Part shown: piece by piece, positions 48,546-58,963 of the stretch
How positions within the stretch are numbered: the first letter of the stretch is position 1
Layout: each line of letters starts with the position of its first letter
Assembly (NCBI RefSeq): GCF_030814415.1
Contig: NZ_JAUSVB010000001.1
Coordinates: forward strand, 1-64,000
Source of the DNA: Cellulomonas humilata
GTDB lineage: Bacteria > Actinomycetota > Actinomycetes > Actinomycetales > Cellulomonadaceae
Direction: 5' to 3'
DNA: 64,000 nt
Program-made: the position numbers and the translations under genes
The notes under the pieces: generated by a model
Databases searched by the model: none
The model's input: the letters and a program-made list of their open reading frames with translations, nothing else
What the model was told of the DNA's origin: nothing

Positions 48546-49867
48546 CAGGCTCCCTCGACTCGCAGGACGGACACGACACGACGCACCACGTCGAGGTCGG
48601 CGATGGCCTCGACGGTGCTGCGCAACGCGTGCTCGGGGGCCGCGTGCGTGGTGATCACCAGGCGCGCGAAGTCGGCGTCGGGCGCGTCGAGCACCGGCGT
48701 CTGACGCACGGCCTCGATCGAGACGTCGTGCGACGCCAGCACCGAGGACACCTGCGCGAGCACGCCGGGGCGGTCCGCGACCTCGAGCCGCACCTGGTAG
48801 CGGGTGCGCGCGGCGGCCGCGGGCAGGACCGGCAGCTCGGCGTAGCGGGACTCGATCGGGCCCTTGCCGCCGAGCACGCGGTGGCGGGCCACCGAGACGA
48901 CGTCGCCGAGCACGGCGGACGCGGTGGGCTCGCCGCCGGCGCCGCGGCCGTAGAACATGAGCTCGCCCGCGGCCTCCGCCTCGACGAACACCGCGTTGTA
49001 GGCACCCCGGACGTTCGCGAGCGGGTGGCTGACGGGGACCAGGGCGGGGTGCACCCGGACCTGCACGCCCTCGACACCGTCCGCGGTGCCGCGCTCGGCG
49101 ATCGCGAGGAGCTTGAGCACGTAGCCCGTGCGCTGCGCCCACAGGACGTCGTCGGCGGTCAGGGAGGTGATCCCCTCGCGGGAGACGTCCTCGATGGACA
49201 CCCGGGTGTGGAACGCGAGCGAGGCGAGGATCGCGGCCTTCGCGGCGGCGTCGTACCCCTCGACGTCCGCCGTCGGGTCCGCCTCCGCGTAGCCCAGCGC
49301 CTGGGCCTCCTTGACGGCCTGGTCCAGGTCCAGCCCCTCGGACGCCATCTTGTCCAGCACGTAGTTGGTGGTGCCGTTGACGATGCCGAGCACGCGGGTC
49401 ACGCGGTCCCCCGCGAGCGACTCGCGCACCGGGCGGACGATCGGGATGGCACCCGCGACGGCGGCCTCGAAGTACACGTCCACGCCGGCCTCGTCGGCGG
49501 CGGCGTAGAGCGTGGGACCGTCCTGCGCGAGCAGGGCCTTGTTGGCGGTCACGACGGACGCGCCGGCCGCGATCGCCCGCAGCAGCAGGCTCCGCGCCGG
49601 CTCGATGCCGCCCATGACCTCGACGACCACGTCCGCGCGCTCGACCAGCGACTCCGCGTCGGCGGTGAGCAGCGCGCGGTCGACCACGGGGTCCCGCTCG
49701 GCATCGACGTCACGGACGGCGACGCCGACGAGCTCCAGCGGCGCGCCCACGCGCGAGGCCAGGTCCGTCGCCTGCGTCGTGAGCAGCCGCACCACCTCTG
49801 TGCCGACGACGCCGCAGCCGAGGACGGCGACGCGCAGGGGCGGGTGGGCGGGCACGGGCGAGGGCAC
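48545..49867 (-). CDS. hom: homoserine dehydrogenase
   Basis: This 440-residue NAD(P)H enzyme reduces aspartate semialdehyde to homoserine. [18 protein letters not shown] (about 12-29) is the Rossmann nucleotide-binding motif, NKALLAQ and [14 protein letters not shown] are the dimer/substrate motifs and [20 protein letters not shown] the catalytic region. The C-terminal ACT domain (about 355-430, [20 protein letters not shown]) suggests feedback inhibition by threonine. Translation starts at a GTG with GGAGG eight bases upstream. Confidence 0.95.
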   Translation of the reverse strand: MPSPVPAHPPLRVAVLGCGVVGTEVVRLLTTQATDLASRVGAPLELVGVAVRDVDAERDPVVDRALLTADAESLVERADVVVEVMGGIEPARSLLLRAIAAGASVVTANKALLAQDGPTLYAAADEAGVDVYFEAAVAGAIPIVRPVRESLAGDRVTRVLGIVNGTTNYVLDKMASEGLDLDQAVKEAQALGYAEADPTADVEGYDAAAKAAILASLAFHTRVSIEDVSREGITSLTADDVLWAQRTGYVLKLLAIAERGTADGVEGVQVRVHPALVPVSHPLANVRGAYNAVFVEAEAAGELMFYGRGAGGEPTASAVLGDVVSVARHRVLGGKGPIESRYAELPVLPAAAARTRYQVRLEVADRPGVLAQVSSVLASHDVSIEAVRQTPVLDAPDADFARLVITTHAAPEHALRSTVEAIADLDVVRRVVSVLRVEGA

Positions 49868-49916
49868 GGGACGGCCTCCAGTCGGATCGGGCGGGAGCGC
49901 CCCCAGGATAGGGGTG

Positions 49917-49935
49917 CGTCCCGCCTGTCGGGACG
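49917..49935 (-). terminator. small hairpin after lysA
   Basis: CGTCCCG (49917-49923) and CGGGACG (49929-49935) form a perfect 7-bp stem with a five-base loop, 22 bases past the lysA stop and ahead of hom. It may separate the argS-lysA and hom-thrC-thrB transcripts. Confidence 0.45.
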
Positions 49936-49957
49936 TGCGGTCCGACGGGTGGTCCGG

Positions 49958-51319
49958 TCAGCCGAGGTCGAGCGCCAGGAGGTCGTCCTCGGTCTCGCGA
50001 CGGACCAGCACGCGGGACGCGCCGTCCGCGACGGCGACCACCGGCGGGCGCGGCACGTGGTTGTAGTTGGACGCCATCGACCGCCCGTACGCCCCCGTCG
50101 CCGCGACGGCGAGCAGGTCCCCGGCGCGGACGTCGGCGGGCAGCTGCACCTCGTGCACGACGATGTCGCCGCTCTCGCAGTGCTTGCCGACGACGCGCGC
50201 CAGCACCGTCGGGGCGTCCGAGAGCCGGCCGACGACCTCCGCGTGATAGCTCGCGCCGTACAGGGCGGGGCGGATGTTGTCGCTCATCCCGCCGTCGATG
50301 GACACGTAGGTCCGGACGCTGCCGTCGTCGATCCGCACGGGCTTGACCGTGCCGACCGTGTAGAGCGTCAGGCCTGCCGGGCCGACGATCGCGCGGCCGG
50401 GCTCGATGGAGAAGCGCGGGAGCGGGGTGCCCAGCTCCGCGGCGGTCGCCTGGACCGACGCGGCGACGTCCTTCGCGATCCGGTCGGGGTCGAGGGCGAC
50501 CTCCCCCGGCAGGTATGCGATGCCGTAGCCGCCGCCGAGGTCGACCTCGTCGACGAGCACCCCGGTGCGCTCCGCGAGCTGCGCGCGCAGGGTCAGCACC
50601 GCGCGGGCGGCGACCTCGAACCCGGACGGGTCCAGGATCTGCGAGCCGATGTGCGAGTGGATGCCCAGCAGCCGCAGCTCGGGCCGCGCCAGCACGGCGA
50701 GCAGCCCGAGCATCGCGGGCGAGTCCCCGTCGGGCGACGCGATCGAGAGGCCGAACTTCTGGTCCTCGTGGGCCGTCGAGATGTACTCGTGACCGCCCGC
50801 GTGCACCCCGGTGGTCACGCGGACCATCACCGGCGCAGGGTCTCCCCCACGGGCGGCGACGGCGTCGGCCACCCGGTCGATCTCCACCAGCGAGTCGACG
50901 ATGATCCGGCCGACCCCCGCGTCGAGCGCCCGAGCGATCTCCGCGTCCGACTTGTTGTTGCCGTGCAGGCCGATGTCCGCACCGGGGATGCCGGCCCGCA
51001 GCGCGACCGCGAGCTCACCGCCCGTGGCGGTGTCGACGCGCAGACCCTCCTCGTGCACCCAGCGCGCGACCGCGACGGACAGGAACGCCTTGCCCGCGTA
51101 GTAGACGTCGACACCCGCACCGATCTCCGCGAACGCCGTCTCGAACGCACGGCGGTACCCACGCGCGCGGGCGCGCAGGTCGCTCTCGTCGAGGACGTAG
51201 GCCGGGGTGCCGTGCTCGTCGGCGAACGCGCGGACGCCGACCCCGGCGACCGTCACGGCACCGTCGGACGCCCGGGCGACCCCGGTGGACCAGGGCTCAC
51301 CGGGGATCGACGTGCTCAC
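49958..51319 (-). CDS. lysA: diaminopimelate decarboxylase
   Basis: This 453-residue PLP enzyme makes lysine from meso-diaminopimelate. The PLP lysine lies in [18 protein letters not shown] (about K74), [10 protein letters not shown] and [15 protein letters not shown] bind phosphate, [11 protein letters not shown] follows, and the C-terminal Cys in [10 protein letters not shown] completes the site across the dimer. The GTG start overlaps the argS stop (GTGA), the usual actinobacterial argS-lysA arrangement. Confidence 0.95.
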   Translation of the reverse strand: MSTSIPGEPWSTGVARASDGAVTVAGVGVRAFADEHGTPAYVLDESDLRARARGYRRAFETAFAEIGAGVDVYYAGKAFLSVAVARWVHEEGLRVDTATGGELAVALRAGIPGADIGLHGNNKSDAEIARALDAGVGRIIVDSLVEIDRVADAVAARGGDPAPVMVRVTTGVHAGGHEYISTAHEDQKFGLSIASPDGDSPAMLGLLAVLARPELRLLGIHSHIGSQILDPSGFEVAARAVLTLRAQLAERTGVLVDEVDLGGGYGIAYLPGEVALDPDRIAKDVAASVQATAAELGTPLPRFSIEPGRAIVGPAGLTLYTVGTVKPVRIDDGSVRTYVSIDGGMSDNIRPALYGASYHAEVVGRLSDAPTVLARVVGKHCESGDIVVHEVQLPADVRAGDLLAVAATGAYGRSMASNYNHVPRPPVVAVADGASRVLVRRETEDDLLALDLG

Positions 51320-52995
51320 ATGCGCTCCGGGGCGGACACGCCCAGCAGCCCCAGGCCGTTGGCCAGGACCTGGCGGGTGGCGTCGTTCAGCCACAGGCGG
51401 GTGCGGTGCACGTCGCCGACGACCTCGTCGCCGAACGGGGCCACGCGGCGCTGGTCGTACCACTTGTGGTAGCTGCCGGCGAGCTCCTCGAGGTACCGCG
51501 CGACGCGGTGCGGCTCGCGCAGCTCGGCCGCCTGCGCGACCACCCGCGGGAACTCGGCGATGCGTCCGAGCAGCACCGACTCGCTCTCGTGGTCCAGCAG
51601 GGAGGCGTCGAAGCCGTCCTCGCGGCGGACTCCCGCCTCGGCGGCGTTGCGGCCGACGTTCACCGTGCGGGCGTGCGCGTACTGCACGTAGAAGACGGGG
51701 TTCTCGTTCTTCGCGCTGGACAGCAGGTCGAGGTCCAGGTCGATCATCGAGTCCGCCGACGAGCGAGCCAGCGCGTACCGGGCAGCATCCACGCCGACGG
51801 CGTCCACGAGGTCGTCGATGGTCACGACCGTGCCGGCACGCTTGCTCATCCGGACCGGGGCGCCGTCCTTGACCAGGTTCACCAGCTGCCCGATGAGGAT
51901 CTCCAGGTTGACGCCCGGCGTGTCTCCGAACGCCGCGCAGATCGCCATCATACGGCCGATGTACCCGTGGTGGTCGGCGCCGAGCATGATCACGACGCGG
52001 TCGAAGCCGCGCTCCCGCTTGTCCAGGTAGTACGCGATGTCGCCCGCGATGTAGGCGGCCTCGCCGTTGGACCGGATGATCACGCGGTCGCGGTCGTCGC
52101 CGAACGTGGTGGTGCGCAGCCAGGTCGCGCCGTCGGCCTCGAAGACGTGGCCGAGCTCCCGCAGGCGTGCGACCGCGTGGTCGACGGCACCCGACTTGTG
52201 CAGCGAGTCCTCGTGGAAGTAGACGTCGAACTCGACGCCGAAGTCCTCCAGCGACTTGCGGATCTCCGCGAACATCAGGTCGACGCCGCGCGCCCGGAAG
52301 GCCTCGTTGGCGTCGTCGAACGGCAGGGTGCGCGGGTCGGTCTCGCCGGCGGCGAGCGCGTCGGCCACCACCTGCTCCGCGATCTCCGAGATGTAGCCGC
52401 CGCCGTAGCCGTCCTCGGGTGCCGGCTCCCCCAGCGCACGGGCGAGCAGCGAGCGGGAGAACCGGTCGATCTGTGCACCGTGGTCGTTGAAGTAGTACTC
52501 CCGGCTCACGGCGGCACCGGACGCCTGCAGCACGCGCGCCAGGCTGTCGCCGACCGCCGCCCAGCGCACGCCACCGATGTGCAGCGGGCCGGTCGGGTTG
52601 GCGGACACGAACTCGAGGTTGAGCGCGACGCCGGCCAGCGTCTCGTTCTGCCCGTACTCGTTGCCCTGCTCGACGACGGAGCGGGCCAGCTCGCCGGCGG
52701 CGGCCGCGTCGAGCCGGATGTTGAGGAAGCCGGGGCCGGCCACCTCGACGGTCGCCACACCCTCGGTCTGCGCGAGACGCCGCGCGAGCTCCTCCGCGAA
52801 CGCGCGCGGGTTGGTGCCGGCCTTCTTCGCCAGCTGCATCGCCACGTTGGTGGCCCAGTCGCCGTGGTCGCGCTGCCGGGGTCGCTCGAGGTGCACGGTC
52901 GCGGGGATCGCGGCGGGGTCGAGGGCGAAGGTTCCGTCGTCGACGGCGTGCACGAGGGCGGCCCGGAGGGCCTCGGAGAGCTGGGCGGGAGTCAC
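51316..52995 (-). CDS. argS: arginyl-tRNA synthetase
   Basis: This 559-residue class I synthetase charges tRNA-Arg. [20 protein letters not shown] carries the HIGH-type motif (HIGG) and [16 protein letters not shown] the KMSK-type motif. An N-terminal tRNA-binding domain (about 1-110) and an anticodon-binding C-terminal domain (about 440-559, ending [11 protein letters not shown]) complete it. The start is a GTG with no good ribosome site, so it may be leaderless or coupled to the MFS gene that ends 30 bases upstream. A tRNA-Arg gene lies at 62221 but is unlinked. Confidence 0.95.
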   Translation of the reverse strand: MTPAQLSEALRAALVHAVDDGTFALDPAAIPATVHLERPRQRDHGDWATNVAMQLAKKAGTNPRAFAEELARRLAQTEGVATVEVAGPGFLNIRLDAAAAGELARSVVEQGNEYGQNETLAGVALNLEFVSANPTGPLHIGGVRWAAVGDSLARVLQASGAAVSREYYFNDHGAQIDRFSRSLLARALGEPAPEDGYGGGYISEIAEQVVADALAAGETDPRTLPFDDANEAFRARGVDLMFAEIRKSLEDFGVEFDVYFHEDSLHKSGAVDHAVARLRELGHVFEADGATWLRTTTFGDDRDRVIIRSNGEAAYIAGDIAYYLDKRERGFDRVVIMLGADHHGYIGRMMAICAAFGDTPGVNLEILIGQLVNLVKDGAPVRMSKRAGTVVTIDDLVDAVGVDAARYALARSSADSMIDLDLDLLSSAKNENPVFYVQYAHARTVNVGRNAAEAGVRREDGFDASLLDHESESVLLGRIAEFPRVVAQAAELREPHRVARYLEELAGSYHKWYDQRRVAPFGDEVVGDVHRTRLWLNDATRQVLANGLGLLGVSAPERM

Positions 52996-53025
52996 CGGAG
53001 AAGGGTACCGAGCCGGGGGGAGCCC

Positions 53026-54282
53026 TTATGCAGCGGGCTCGGGACCCAGCATCGTCGGCCGGCAGGCGAACCAGCCCGCCACGAGCAGCAGCGCCACGAG
53101 GCCGAGCAGCACCAGGAACGGCTCGCGCCACGAGCCCGTCGCGACGTGCAGCACGCCGATGCCCACCGGCCCCACGACCGCGAGCGCGTACCCCAGACCC
53201 TGCACCATCCCCGACAGCGCGACGGCGATCGCCGGCGTCCGGGACCGCAGGCCGATGAGCGCGAGCATGATCGGGAACGTCCCCGGCCCGATGCCGACCA
53301 GGACCATCCACAGCGCGGTCCCCTGCGCGGGCACGAGCATCAGGCCGAGGAGCCCGGCCACCCAGCACGCGGCGAAGCCGACGACCAGCGGGAACGGGTT
53401 GCGCATCCGGGCGGTGAGGACCGGGGAGACGATCGACGCCGGCAGCCCGAGGATCGCGAAGACCGCCAGCCACCGCCCGCCCACGTCAGCCCCCAGACCG
53501 GCGTCGGCCAGGATCTCCGGCAGCCACGCGAACAGCACGTACGTGCAGGTGGTGTTGGCGAAGAACGCGAGGACCAGCGCCCAGGCCAGCCGCGAGCGCC
53601 ACACGATCCGGCTCTCCTGTGCACCCGCCCGGACGAGGGCTGCAGGTCGGTCGCTGCGCGGTGCTCGTCGCAAGAGCTTTCTCAGGTGCGAGCGGGCCGA
53701 GACGGACTGCACGATGACGACCACCCACGGCACCACGGCCGCGAACCCGAGGATCGCCCACATCCCGACCGACCAGCGCCACCCGGCGGCCTGCGCCACG
53801 GGCAGCGCGACCAGCGGCGGCACCGCCGCGCTCACGGACATCGCCACCGAGTACGACGCGGTGACGGTGCCGATGCGGTCGGGGAAGTACCGCTTGACCA
53901 ACGGCGGGAGCAGCACGTTGCCCATCCCCAGGCCACCGAGCGCGATCACCGACCACCCGATGAACGCCGGTGCGCCACCGGCCAGCGCCCGCAGGAGCTC
54001 GCCGGTCATCGAGAGCAGCAGCGCGAGGATCATCGTCGGCTCGAGGCCGAGGCGCCGGGCCACCGGGGTGGCCAGCGAGCCGAACAGGGCGAACGACGCG
54101 ACGGGGACGGTGCCGAGCAGGCCGACCTGGGTGTCGGTCAGCGCGAAGTCCTGCCGGACCACCTGGATGATCGGCGAGACCGCCGCGACCGCGATGCGCA
54201 GGTTGAGGCCGACGAGCACGATGCCGGCCAGCACGACGAGCCGGCCGCGCCACGGGGCGAGCGGCGGCATGACGGACTGCAC
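53026..54282 (-). CDS. MFS transporter (CynX/NimT-like)
   Basis: This 418-residue protein has twelve predicted membrane segments with a basic central loop (SVSARSHLRKLLRRAPRSDR). LVGLNLRIAVAAVSPIIQVV in the first helix and the overall layout resemble the CynX/NimT cyanate/nitroimidazole group of the major facilitator superfamily. The substrate cannot be told. The GTG at 54282 was chosen because AGGAG lies eight bases upstream; longer frames begin inside the divergent gene's leader. It is divergent from a GntR/FCD regulator that probably controls it. Confidence 0.85.
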   Translation of the reverse strand: MQSVMPPLAPWRGRLVVLAGIVLVGLNLRIAVAAVSPIIQVVRQDFALTDTQVGLLGTVPVASFALFGSLATPVARRLGLEPTMILALLLSMTGELLRALAGGAPAFIGWSVIALGGLGMGNVLLPPLVKRYFPDRIGTVTASYSVAMSVSAAVPPLVALPVAQAAGWRWSVGMWAILGFAAVVPWVVVIVQSVSARSHLRKLLRRAPRSDRPAALVRAGAQESRIVWRSRLAWALVLAFFANTTCTYVLFAWLPEILADAGLGADVGGRWLAVFAILGLPASIVSPVLTARMRNPFPLVVGFAACWVAGLLGLMLVPAQGTALWMVLVGIGPGTFPIMLALIGLRSRTPAIAVALSGMVQGLGYALAVVGPVGIGVLHVATGSWREPFLVLLGLVALLLVAGWFACRPTMLGPEPAA

Positions 54283-54398
54283 GACGAAGACTCCTGATCC
54301 GGGCGCCGCGGCGACCGGAATCATCCGTCCGGGGGTCTGGCGTGCGCCCGACCACCGGTGTTGACTGCACCGCATGCCTCGGAACGGAGCCTAACCGG

Positions 54399-55049
54399 AT
54401 GGTGCGACGGACCGGACTGATCGACACCGCGGTCGAGGAGCTCCGGGGACGGATCGAGACCGAGCAGTGGCCCGTGGGGACGCGGATCCCGCCGGAGCCT
54501 GCGCTCGTCGACCTCCTCGGGGTCGGACGCAACACCGTCCGCGAGGCCGTGCAGTCCCTGGTCCACGCGGGTCTGCTCGAACGTCGGCAGGGATCGGGCA
54601 CCTACGTGCTGTCCCGCTCCGAGCTCGCGGTGACCATGGGCCGGCAGATCGCCGACGCCCGCCAGCGCGACGTCGTCGAGGTGCGTCGCGCCCTCGAGGT
54701 GGAGGCCGCCCGGCTGGCCGCCCGGCGGCGCAGCGCGACCGACGCCGCCGCGCTGCTCCAGCGTCGCGACGAACGCGCCGCCGCGTACCACGCGGGCGAC
54801 CTGGAGGCGATGGTCGCCACCGACCTCGACCTGCACCGCGCGATCGTCCGCGCCACCGCGAACCCTCTGCTGGTGACCCTCTACGAGAACCTGCTGGACG
54901 CCATCGGCGAGAACATCCGGTTCAACTTCGTCACCGACGCGCACGGCCACGACGCGCACGACCACCTGGTCGAGGCCATCGTCGCGGGCGACGACGGCGT
55001 GGCCGCCGACGAGACCACCCGGTACCTGTCCGCACTCCTGGGAGAGTGA
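54399..55049 (+). CDS. GntR-family regulator with FCD domain
   Basis: This 216-residue protein has an N-terminal winged helix (IETEQWPVGTRIPPEPALVD, then GVGRNTVREAVQSLVHAGLL and RRQGSGTYV) and a C-terminal FCD ligand domain (about 85-210) whose helices carry metal-binding His/Asp residues (DLDLHRAIVRATANP, HDAHDHLVEAI). FCD regulators typically bind small organic acids. It is divergent from the MFS gene, its likely target. ATG 54399 has GGAG nine bases upstream. Confidence 0.9.
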   Translation: MVRRTGLIDTAVEELRGRIETEQWPVGTRIPPEPALVDLLGVGRNTVREAVQSLVHAGLLERRQGSGTYVLSRSELAVTMGRQIADARQRDVVEVRRALEVEAARLAARRRSATDAAALLQRRDERAAAYHAGDLEAMVATDLDLHRAIVRATANPLLVTLYENLLDAIGENIRFNFVTDAHGHDAHDHLVEAIVAGDDGVAADETTRYLSALLGE

Positions 55050-55073
55050 GCGGGGGCTCGTCGGGCACCGGGC

Positions 55074-56633
55074 TCAGCGCCAGATCGAGCGGAGCGGCCA
55101 GTACGTCAGCTCGCGCACGCGAGGATCACCGCCCTCGGCGGTCAACGACATCCCCCGACCGTCCCGCTTCGGGAACACCACCATCGTGCCGGTCAGCGCC
55201 CCGTCGTCGACGAACACCTCGACCGAGGACTCGTCGACCAGGACGTGCAACCGGATGACGCCGCCGCGGGGGTGGTAGGGCACGGAGCGTCGGACACTGA
55301 AGCCGGTGGTCCCGCCGCGAGTGCGGTCCATGACGAGCTGCCCGTCGTCGTAGCCGACCTCGACAGCCTCCACGAGGCGCTCCGCCGCGTCCCGGCTCTC
55401 GAGCAGCCGCACGCTCACCCGTCGCGCGCCGCGGGTCTCGATCTCGGTCTCCAGCTCGAACGTCGAGCCCGTGAACGGCAGGACCGTGTCGGGCCCGATC
55501 GCCCGCGGGCCGATGCGGGTCGGCTCGCCGCGGAGCGACCCGAGCTCCGGCACCGGCGCCTGGACGAGCCGCACCTGACCGTCGACGGTACGCAGACCCA
55601 GGTCGCGCGGCACGCTCATGGCGTTGGTCCAGGGGCGTGTCGGCGCGGAATACGGGTACCGCCAGTTGCCCATCCACCCGATCCACACGCGTCGCCCGTC
55701 GGGAGCCTGCTCGTACGACTGCGCGGCGTAGAAGTCCTGCCCGACGTCGGTCTCCTGGACCGTCTCCGGTGGGACCGCGGGGTCGCGGACGAACGTGGTC
55801 CCGTCGAAGTCGCCGACGAAGTACTGCGCCGTCGAACCGTCCGTCGCATCGCTGGCCCCGACGGAGACGGTCAGCACCCACCGCACCTGGTCCGGGTCCC
55901 CGTCGACACGCAGCGGGAACAGGTCGGGACACTCCCACACGGCGCTGTGCAGCCCGTGCCCCGCCCCGAACCGACTGAGCTCCTCCCAGTCGAGCAGGTC
56001 GGTCGACGAGAACAGCCCGATCTCGTCGCCCAGGCTCACGGCCATCACCCAGCGGCGGGTCGGCTCGTGCCAGAACACCTTCGGGTCACGGAAGTCCTTG
56101 CGCCCGTCGTTGGGGATGACGGGGTTGCCCCCATACCGGTCCCACGTGCGCCCGGCGTCGGACGAGTACGCCAGGCTCTGGGCCTCGCCGCCCGTGGTGC
56201 TCGTGTAGATCGCGACGAGGCCTCCGTCCGGTCCGTCGAACAGCCCGCTCGTGTTCGCGCCGTCGACGACGGCGCTGCCCGAGAGGGCCTGCCCGAGATC
56301 GTCGTGCTGCAGCGCGTTCGGCAGGGTCGTCCAGTGCACCGCATCCGGGCTGACCGCGTGCGCCCACGTGCCGCCCTGCTGGTGGAACAGGTGCCACTCG
56401 CCGGCGTCGAACACCAGGCCGTTCGGGTCGGCGAGCCGCCCGTCGGGCGGCGTGTAGTGGAACTGCGGGCGCCACGGCTCGGCGTACGAGGTCAGCGGCG
56501 ACGGGGCCGGACGCGGATCGTGCGGCGGCGTGCACGCGCAAAGGACGAGGACCGGCGCGACGACGGCGACGACGAGCCCTCGGAGTGCGCGCCGCAGCTG
56601 ACCCCCGCTGACGCGGGGGTCAGCTGCGCACAT
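55074..56633 (-). CDS. GH32 fructan hydrolase, lipoprotein (levanase/invertase type)
   Basis: This 519-residue GH32 enzyme cleaves beta-fructosides. A hydrophobic signal with LVLCAC ends in a likely lipidated Cys34, so it is anchored outside the cell. The catalytic triad is visible: nucleophile in RLADPNGLV (D69), transition-state Asp in DFRDPKVF (D183) and acid/base in VWECPDLF (E234). A C-terminal beta-sandwich (about 360-515) follows. It lies 12 bases after levansucrase on the same strand, so polymer synthesis and hydrolysis are co-expressed. The start codon is uncertain because no ribosome site is clear. Confidence 0.9.
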   Translation of the reverse strand: MCAADPRVSGGQLRRALRGLVVAVVAPVLVLCACTPPHDPRPAPSPLTSYAEPWRPQFHYTPPDGRLADPNGLVFDAGEWHLFHQQGGTWAHAVSPDAVHWTTLPNALQHDDLGQALSGSAVVDGANTSGLFDGPDGGLVAIYTSTTGGEAQSLAYSSDAGRTWDRYGGNPVIPNDGRKDFRDPKVFWHEPTRRWVMAVSLGDEIGLFSSTDLLDWEELSRFGAGHGLHSAVWECPDLFPLRVDGDPDQVRWVLTVSVGASDATDGSTAQYFVGDFDGTTFVRDPAVPPETVQETDVGQDFYAAQSYEQAPDGRRVWIGWMGNWRYPYSAPTRPWTNAMSVPRDLGLRTVDGQVRLVQAPVPELGSLRGEPTRIGPRAIGPDTVLPFTGSTFELETEIETRGARRVSVRLLESRDAAERLVEAVEVGYDDGQLVMDRTRGGTTGFSVRRSVPYHPRGGVIRLHVLVDESSVEVFVDDGALTGTMVVFPKRDGRGMSLTAEGGDPRVRELTYWPLRSIWR

Positions 56634-56645
56634 GGCCCGACGCCG

Positions 56646-58484
56646 TCAGGGGACCGGCCTCGGATCGGGCGCCGGATCGACCGGCTGGACCTTGTTCGCC
56701 GGGATGTCCCCGTACGCGCCGAGCCCGCCGTCCCCGTAGCTGCGGTCGACCACGGCCGACGCCCCCGCGATGGACAGGTGCACGGTCGGGGCGAGCGTCC
56801 CGCCGCGTCGCACGTCCGGGTTGCCGATCGCGTCGATGAACGACTCGACGAGCCCGTTCGGCATCACGTAGTGCGAGTAGGCCTGGAACGTGTACGGCGA
56901 CTGACCCTCGGCGGGCGCGGCCGACGTGCCGATCCCGTAGGCGAGGTTGGTCGGGTTGCCGAGCGCGAGCCCGCTGCCCTCGTTGAGCGGCTGGAAGTCC
57001 GACCGGATCCCGTTGCCGACGAACCCGTACACGCCGTCCGGTCCGTCCATGTACCAGAACCGAGGATCGGTGGAGTCCACCCCGGGACCCCGCGCGAAGG
57101 TGCTGCGGTGGCTGATCGTGAACAGGTAGTACTTGCCGTTCTCCAGGTAGATCTGCGGCCGTTCGGTCTGGTCGTTCACGCAGTTGCCGGACAGGATCGG
57201 CGGGAGGAACCGCCACTGCGTCAGCGCCTTGTTCTCGGCGACCGCCAGACCGACGTTGGCCATCTGGAAGTTGGCACCGTTCGCCGTCACGGTCGCCGGG
57301 TCCTCGGCGTACGCATCGCCGTCGCGGTAGCCCAGGTCGGCCGCGGTGCAGGTCACAGCCCCGCGCTGACCCCCAGTGTTGCCCTCGAACACCATGTAGG
57401 TCTTTCCCGGATGGGCAGGGTCCTCGAAGGTGAACGGGTCGCGGAAGTTGACGAACGGGTTCTGCTCCTTGGTCTGGTAGTACGTGCCGTCCGGCACCAG
57501 GAGCTGGTGCTGGTCCCGGAAACCGGTCATCCAGACGCCGTTCTCGTCGGCGAAGATCCGGCCCTCCGTCTGCACGATCCGCGGGTCCGCGGGCTTGATG
57601 TCCTCGTCGTTCGCGTTCCGGTAGAAGGCCACCGCGGTGTAGAAGAGCCGCAGCTTGTTGCCGTCCATGAGGCGCGTCGATCCGGACCACTCGGTGACCG
57701 TGGTGAAGGTCTGGTCCTCGAAGATGGCGCCCGCGGCACCGTCCGGGAACACGAGGCCGCCGTAGATCCAGCCCCCGTTCTCAGGTCGCTGCTCGGCCGG
57801 CACGTCCGCCTTCCGGTAGAAGAACCCGAGGCGCGCGTGCGTGTGCCGGGCGTCGAACGTGTAGCCCGCGTTCGGGTCCGCCGTCAGCGCGAAGATGACC
57901 TCCCAGCCCTTGAAGCTGAGCTGGTCGGACACCGCGTCGGTGAGGGTCCACGTGTCCCACACCCAGACCTGGGTGCCGTCGGGCTCCGTGAGGATCGGGA
58001 AGTCCTGCGGGATCTCCGGCATGGAGTACTCAGGGGGCATGGAGTTCGCGCCCGCCGGAGCGTCCGGGTCGGACATCGCGCGCAGCTGGAGCGCGTCGGC
58101 CCGGGTCCACCTCGCCGTGAAGTTCTCCTCCGGGTCGTAGGCCCGTTGGCTGTGGATCGAGGGCGCCGGGAAGCCGGGCAGCCGGAGCACGGACACGTCG
58201 CCGTCGTCCTCGGCGGGCGGCGCAGGCGCCTCTGTCACCGGCGCCTCGGTGCTGGGGGTCGGGTCGGGCGTGGCAGCCGGATCGTCGGTGACGGTCGGGT
58301 CCGCTGTCGTCGGGTCGTCGGTGACCGTCGGGCTGGTGGTCGGCGAGCTGGTTGCCGCCGGGTCGTCTGCGAGCGCAGCGGGTGCGCCCAGCAGGCCGGT
58401 CGCGACGAGCACGGACGCGGTCACGACGGCTGTCGCCGTCCTGCCGGCCGCACGCCGCCGGGGTGTGCTGGTCGATGAATTCAC
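56646..58484 (-). CDS. GH68 levansucrase, secreted
   Basis: This 612-residue enzyme splits sucrose and polymerises fructose. A Sec signal ends near ALA-DD (residues 37-41), followed by a Thr/Asp/Pro-rich linker with repeated PTVTDDP units (to about 90). The GH68 five-bladed propeller has nucleophile in VWVWDTW (D177), FRDP (D349) and acid/base in QTERPQIYLENGKYYLF (E441), with FEGNTGG nearby. There is no clear wall anchor, so it is probably released. Translation starts at a GTG with a GGGAG site partly inside an inverted repeat. It heads the operon with GH32. Confidence 0.93.
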   Translation of the reverse strand: MNSSTSTPRRRAAGRTATAVVTASVLVATGLLGAPAALADDPAATSSPTTSPTVTDDPTTADPTVTDDPAATPDPTPSTEAPVTEAPAPPAEDDGDVSVLRLPGFPAPSIHSQRAYDPEENFTARWTRADALQLRAMSDPDAPAGANSMPPEYSMPEIPQDFPILTEPDGTQVWVWDTWTLTDAVSDQLSFKGWEVIFALTADPNAGYTFDARHTHARLGFFYRKADVPAEQRPENGGWIYGGLVFPDGAAGAIFEDQTFTTVTEWSGSTRLMDGNKLRLFYTAVAFYRNANDEDIKPADPRIVQTEGRIFADENGVWMTGFRDQHQLLVPDGTYYQTKEQNPFVNFRDPFTFEDPAHPGKTYMVFEGNTGGQRGAVTCTAADLGYRDGDAYAEDPATVTANGANFQMANVGLAVAENKALTQWRFLPPILSGNCVNDQTERPQIYLENGKYYLFTISHRSTFARGPGVDSTDPRFWYMDGPDGVYGFVGNGIRSDFQPLNEGSGLALGNPTNLAYGIGTSAAPAEGQSPYTFQAYSHYVMPNGLVESFIDAIGNPDVRRGGTLAPTVHLSIAGASAVVDRSYGDGGLGAYGDIPANKVQPVDPAPDPRPVP

Positions 58485-58963
58485 GTCGGTTCGCTCCCTC
58501 GAGTGAACGTGCAGATACTCGAGCGACGACCCCGTCCTCCCCCACCGCGGTCAGGGTAGGCACCGCGTCTGATGACCTGTCAAGGGGCGCATCACAGTTC
58601 GTCGTGACAACCGTCACCACCCGGTTGACGGCATCCGGGTGCGGGTGTACGCCTGACTCTCGTAACCCCCGGAGCGGCTCTCGCAGGGCCGCCCTCCGGG
58701 GTCCCCGCGGTCGAGACACGGCCGCCCTCAGCTGCTTCAGCTGACCATCCCGCGAGCCCCGCGGTCGGCACGGAGAAGGGAACGCGAACGACCGTCGCCG
58801 ACCCGTCGGCGACGCAGCTCCAGGTGCACGCCTCGGCTCTGAGGCGGTGCACCACCTCGGGTAGACGACCGATGCATCCCCCATCGCGACCCGGCGCGCC
58901 CAGCGCGCCCGCGCCGGCCAGGCACGAGCCCGGTCGACGCACCCGACGAGGACCTGGAGCATC
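58485..58963. promoter_or_regulatory. 479-base divergent intergenic region in the fructan island
   Basis: No gene is supported here. It must hold promoters for leftward levansucrase and the rightward anchor-L gene. TTGACG (58624-58629) with TACGCC 17 bases on is a possible rightward promoter. GTCGCCGA / TCGGCGAC (58794-58801, 58806-58813) form an 8-bp stem with a four-base loop, and TCAGCTG occurs twice near 58729-58741. The function of these repeats is unknown. Confidence 0.4.
58498..58523. promoter_or_regulatory. inverted repeat overlapping the levansucrase ribosome site
   Basis: CTCGAGT (58498-58504) and ACTCGAG (58517-58523) form a perfect 7-bp inverted repeat with a 12-base spacer. On the levansucrase mRNA the downstream arm runs into the ribosome site (ACTCGAGGGAG). 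It may be an operator or an RNA stem that limits translation. Confidence 0.5.

Noticed and set aside
49890-49903. A second CelR-like sequence (CGGGAGCGCCCCCA) upstream of hom
   Set aside because: The match lies in a very G+C-rich stretch before an amino-acid gene with no link to sugars. Chance is more likely.
58485-58963. A small gene in the fructan intergenic region
   Set aside because: The only open frames are short, Arg/Gly-rich and unsupported by a ribosome site or motif.
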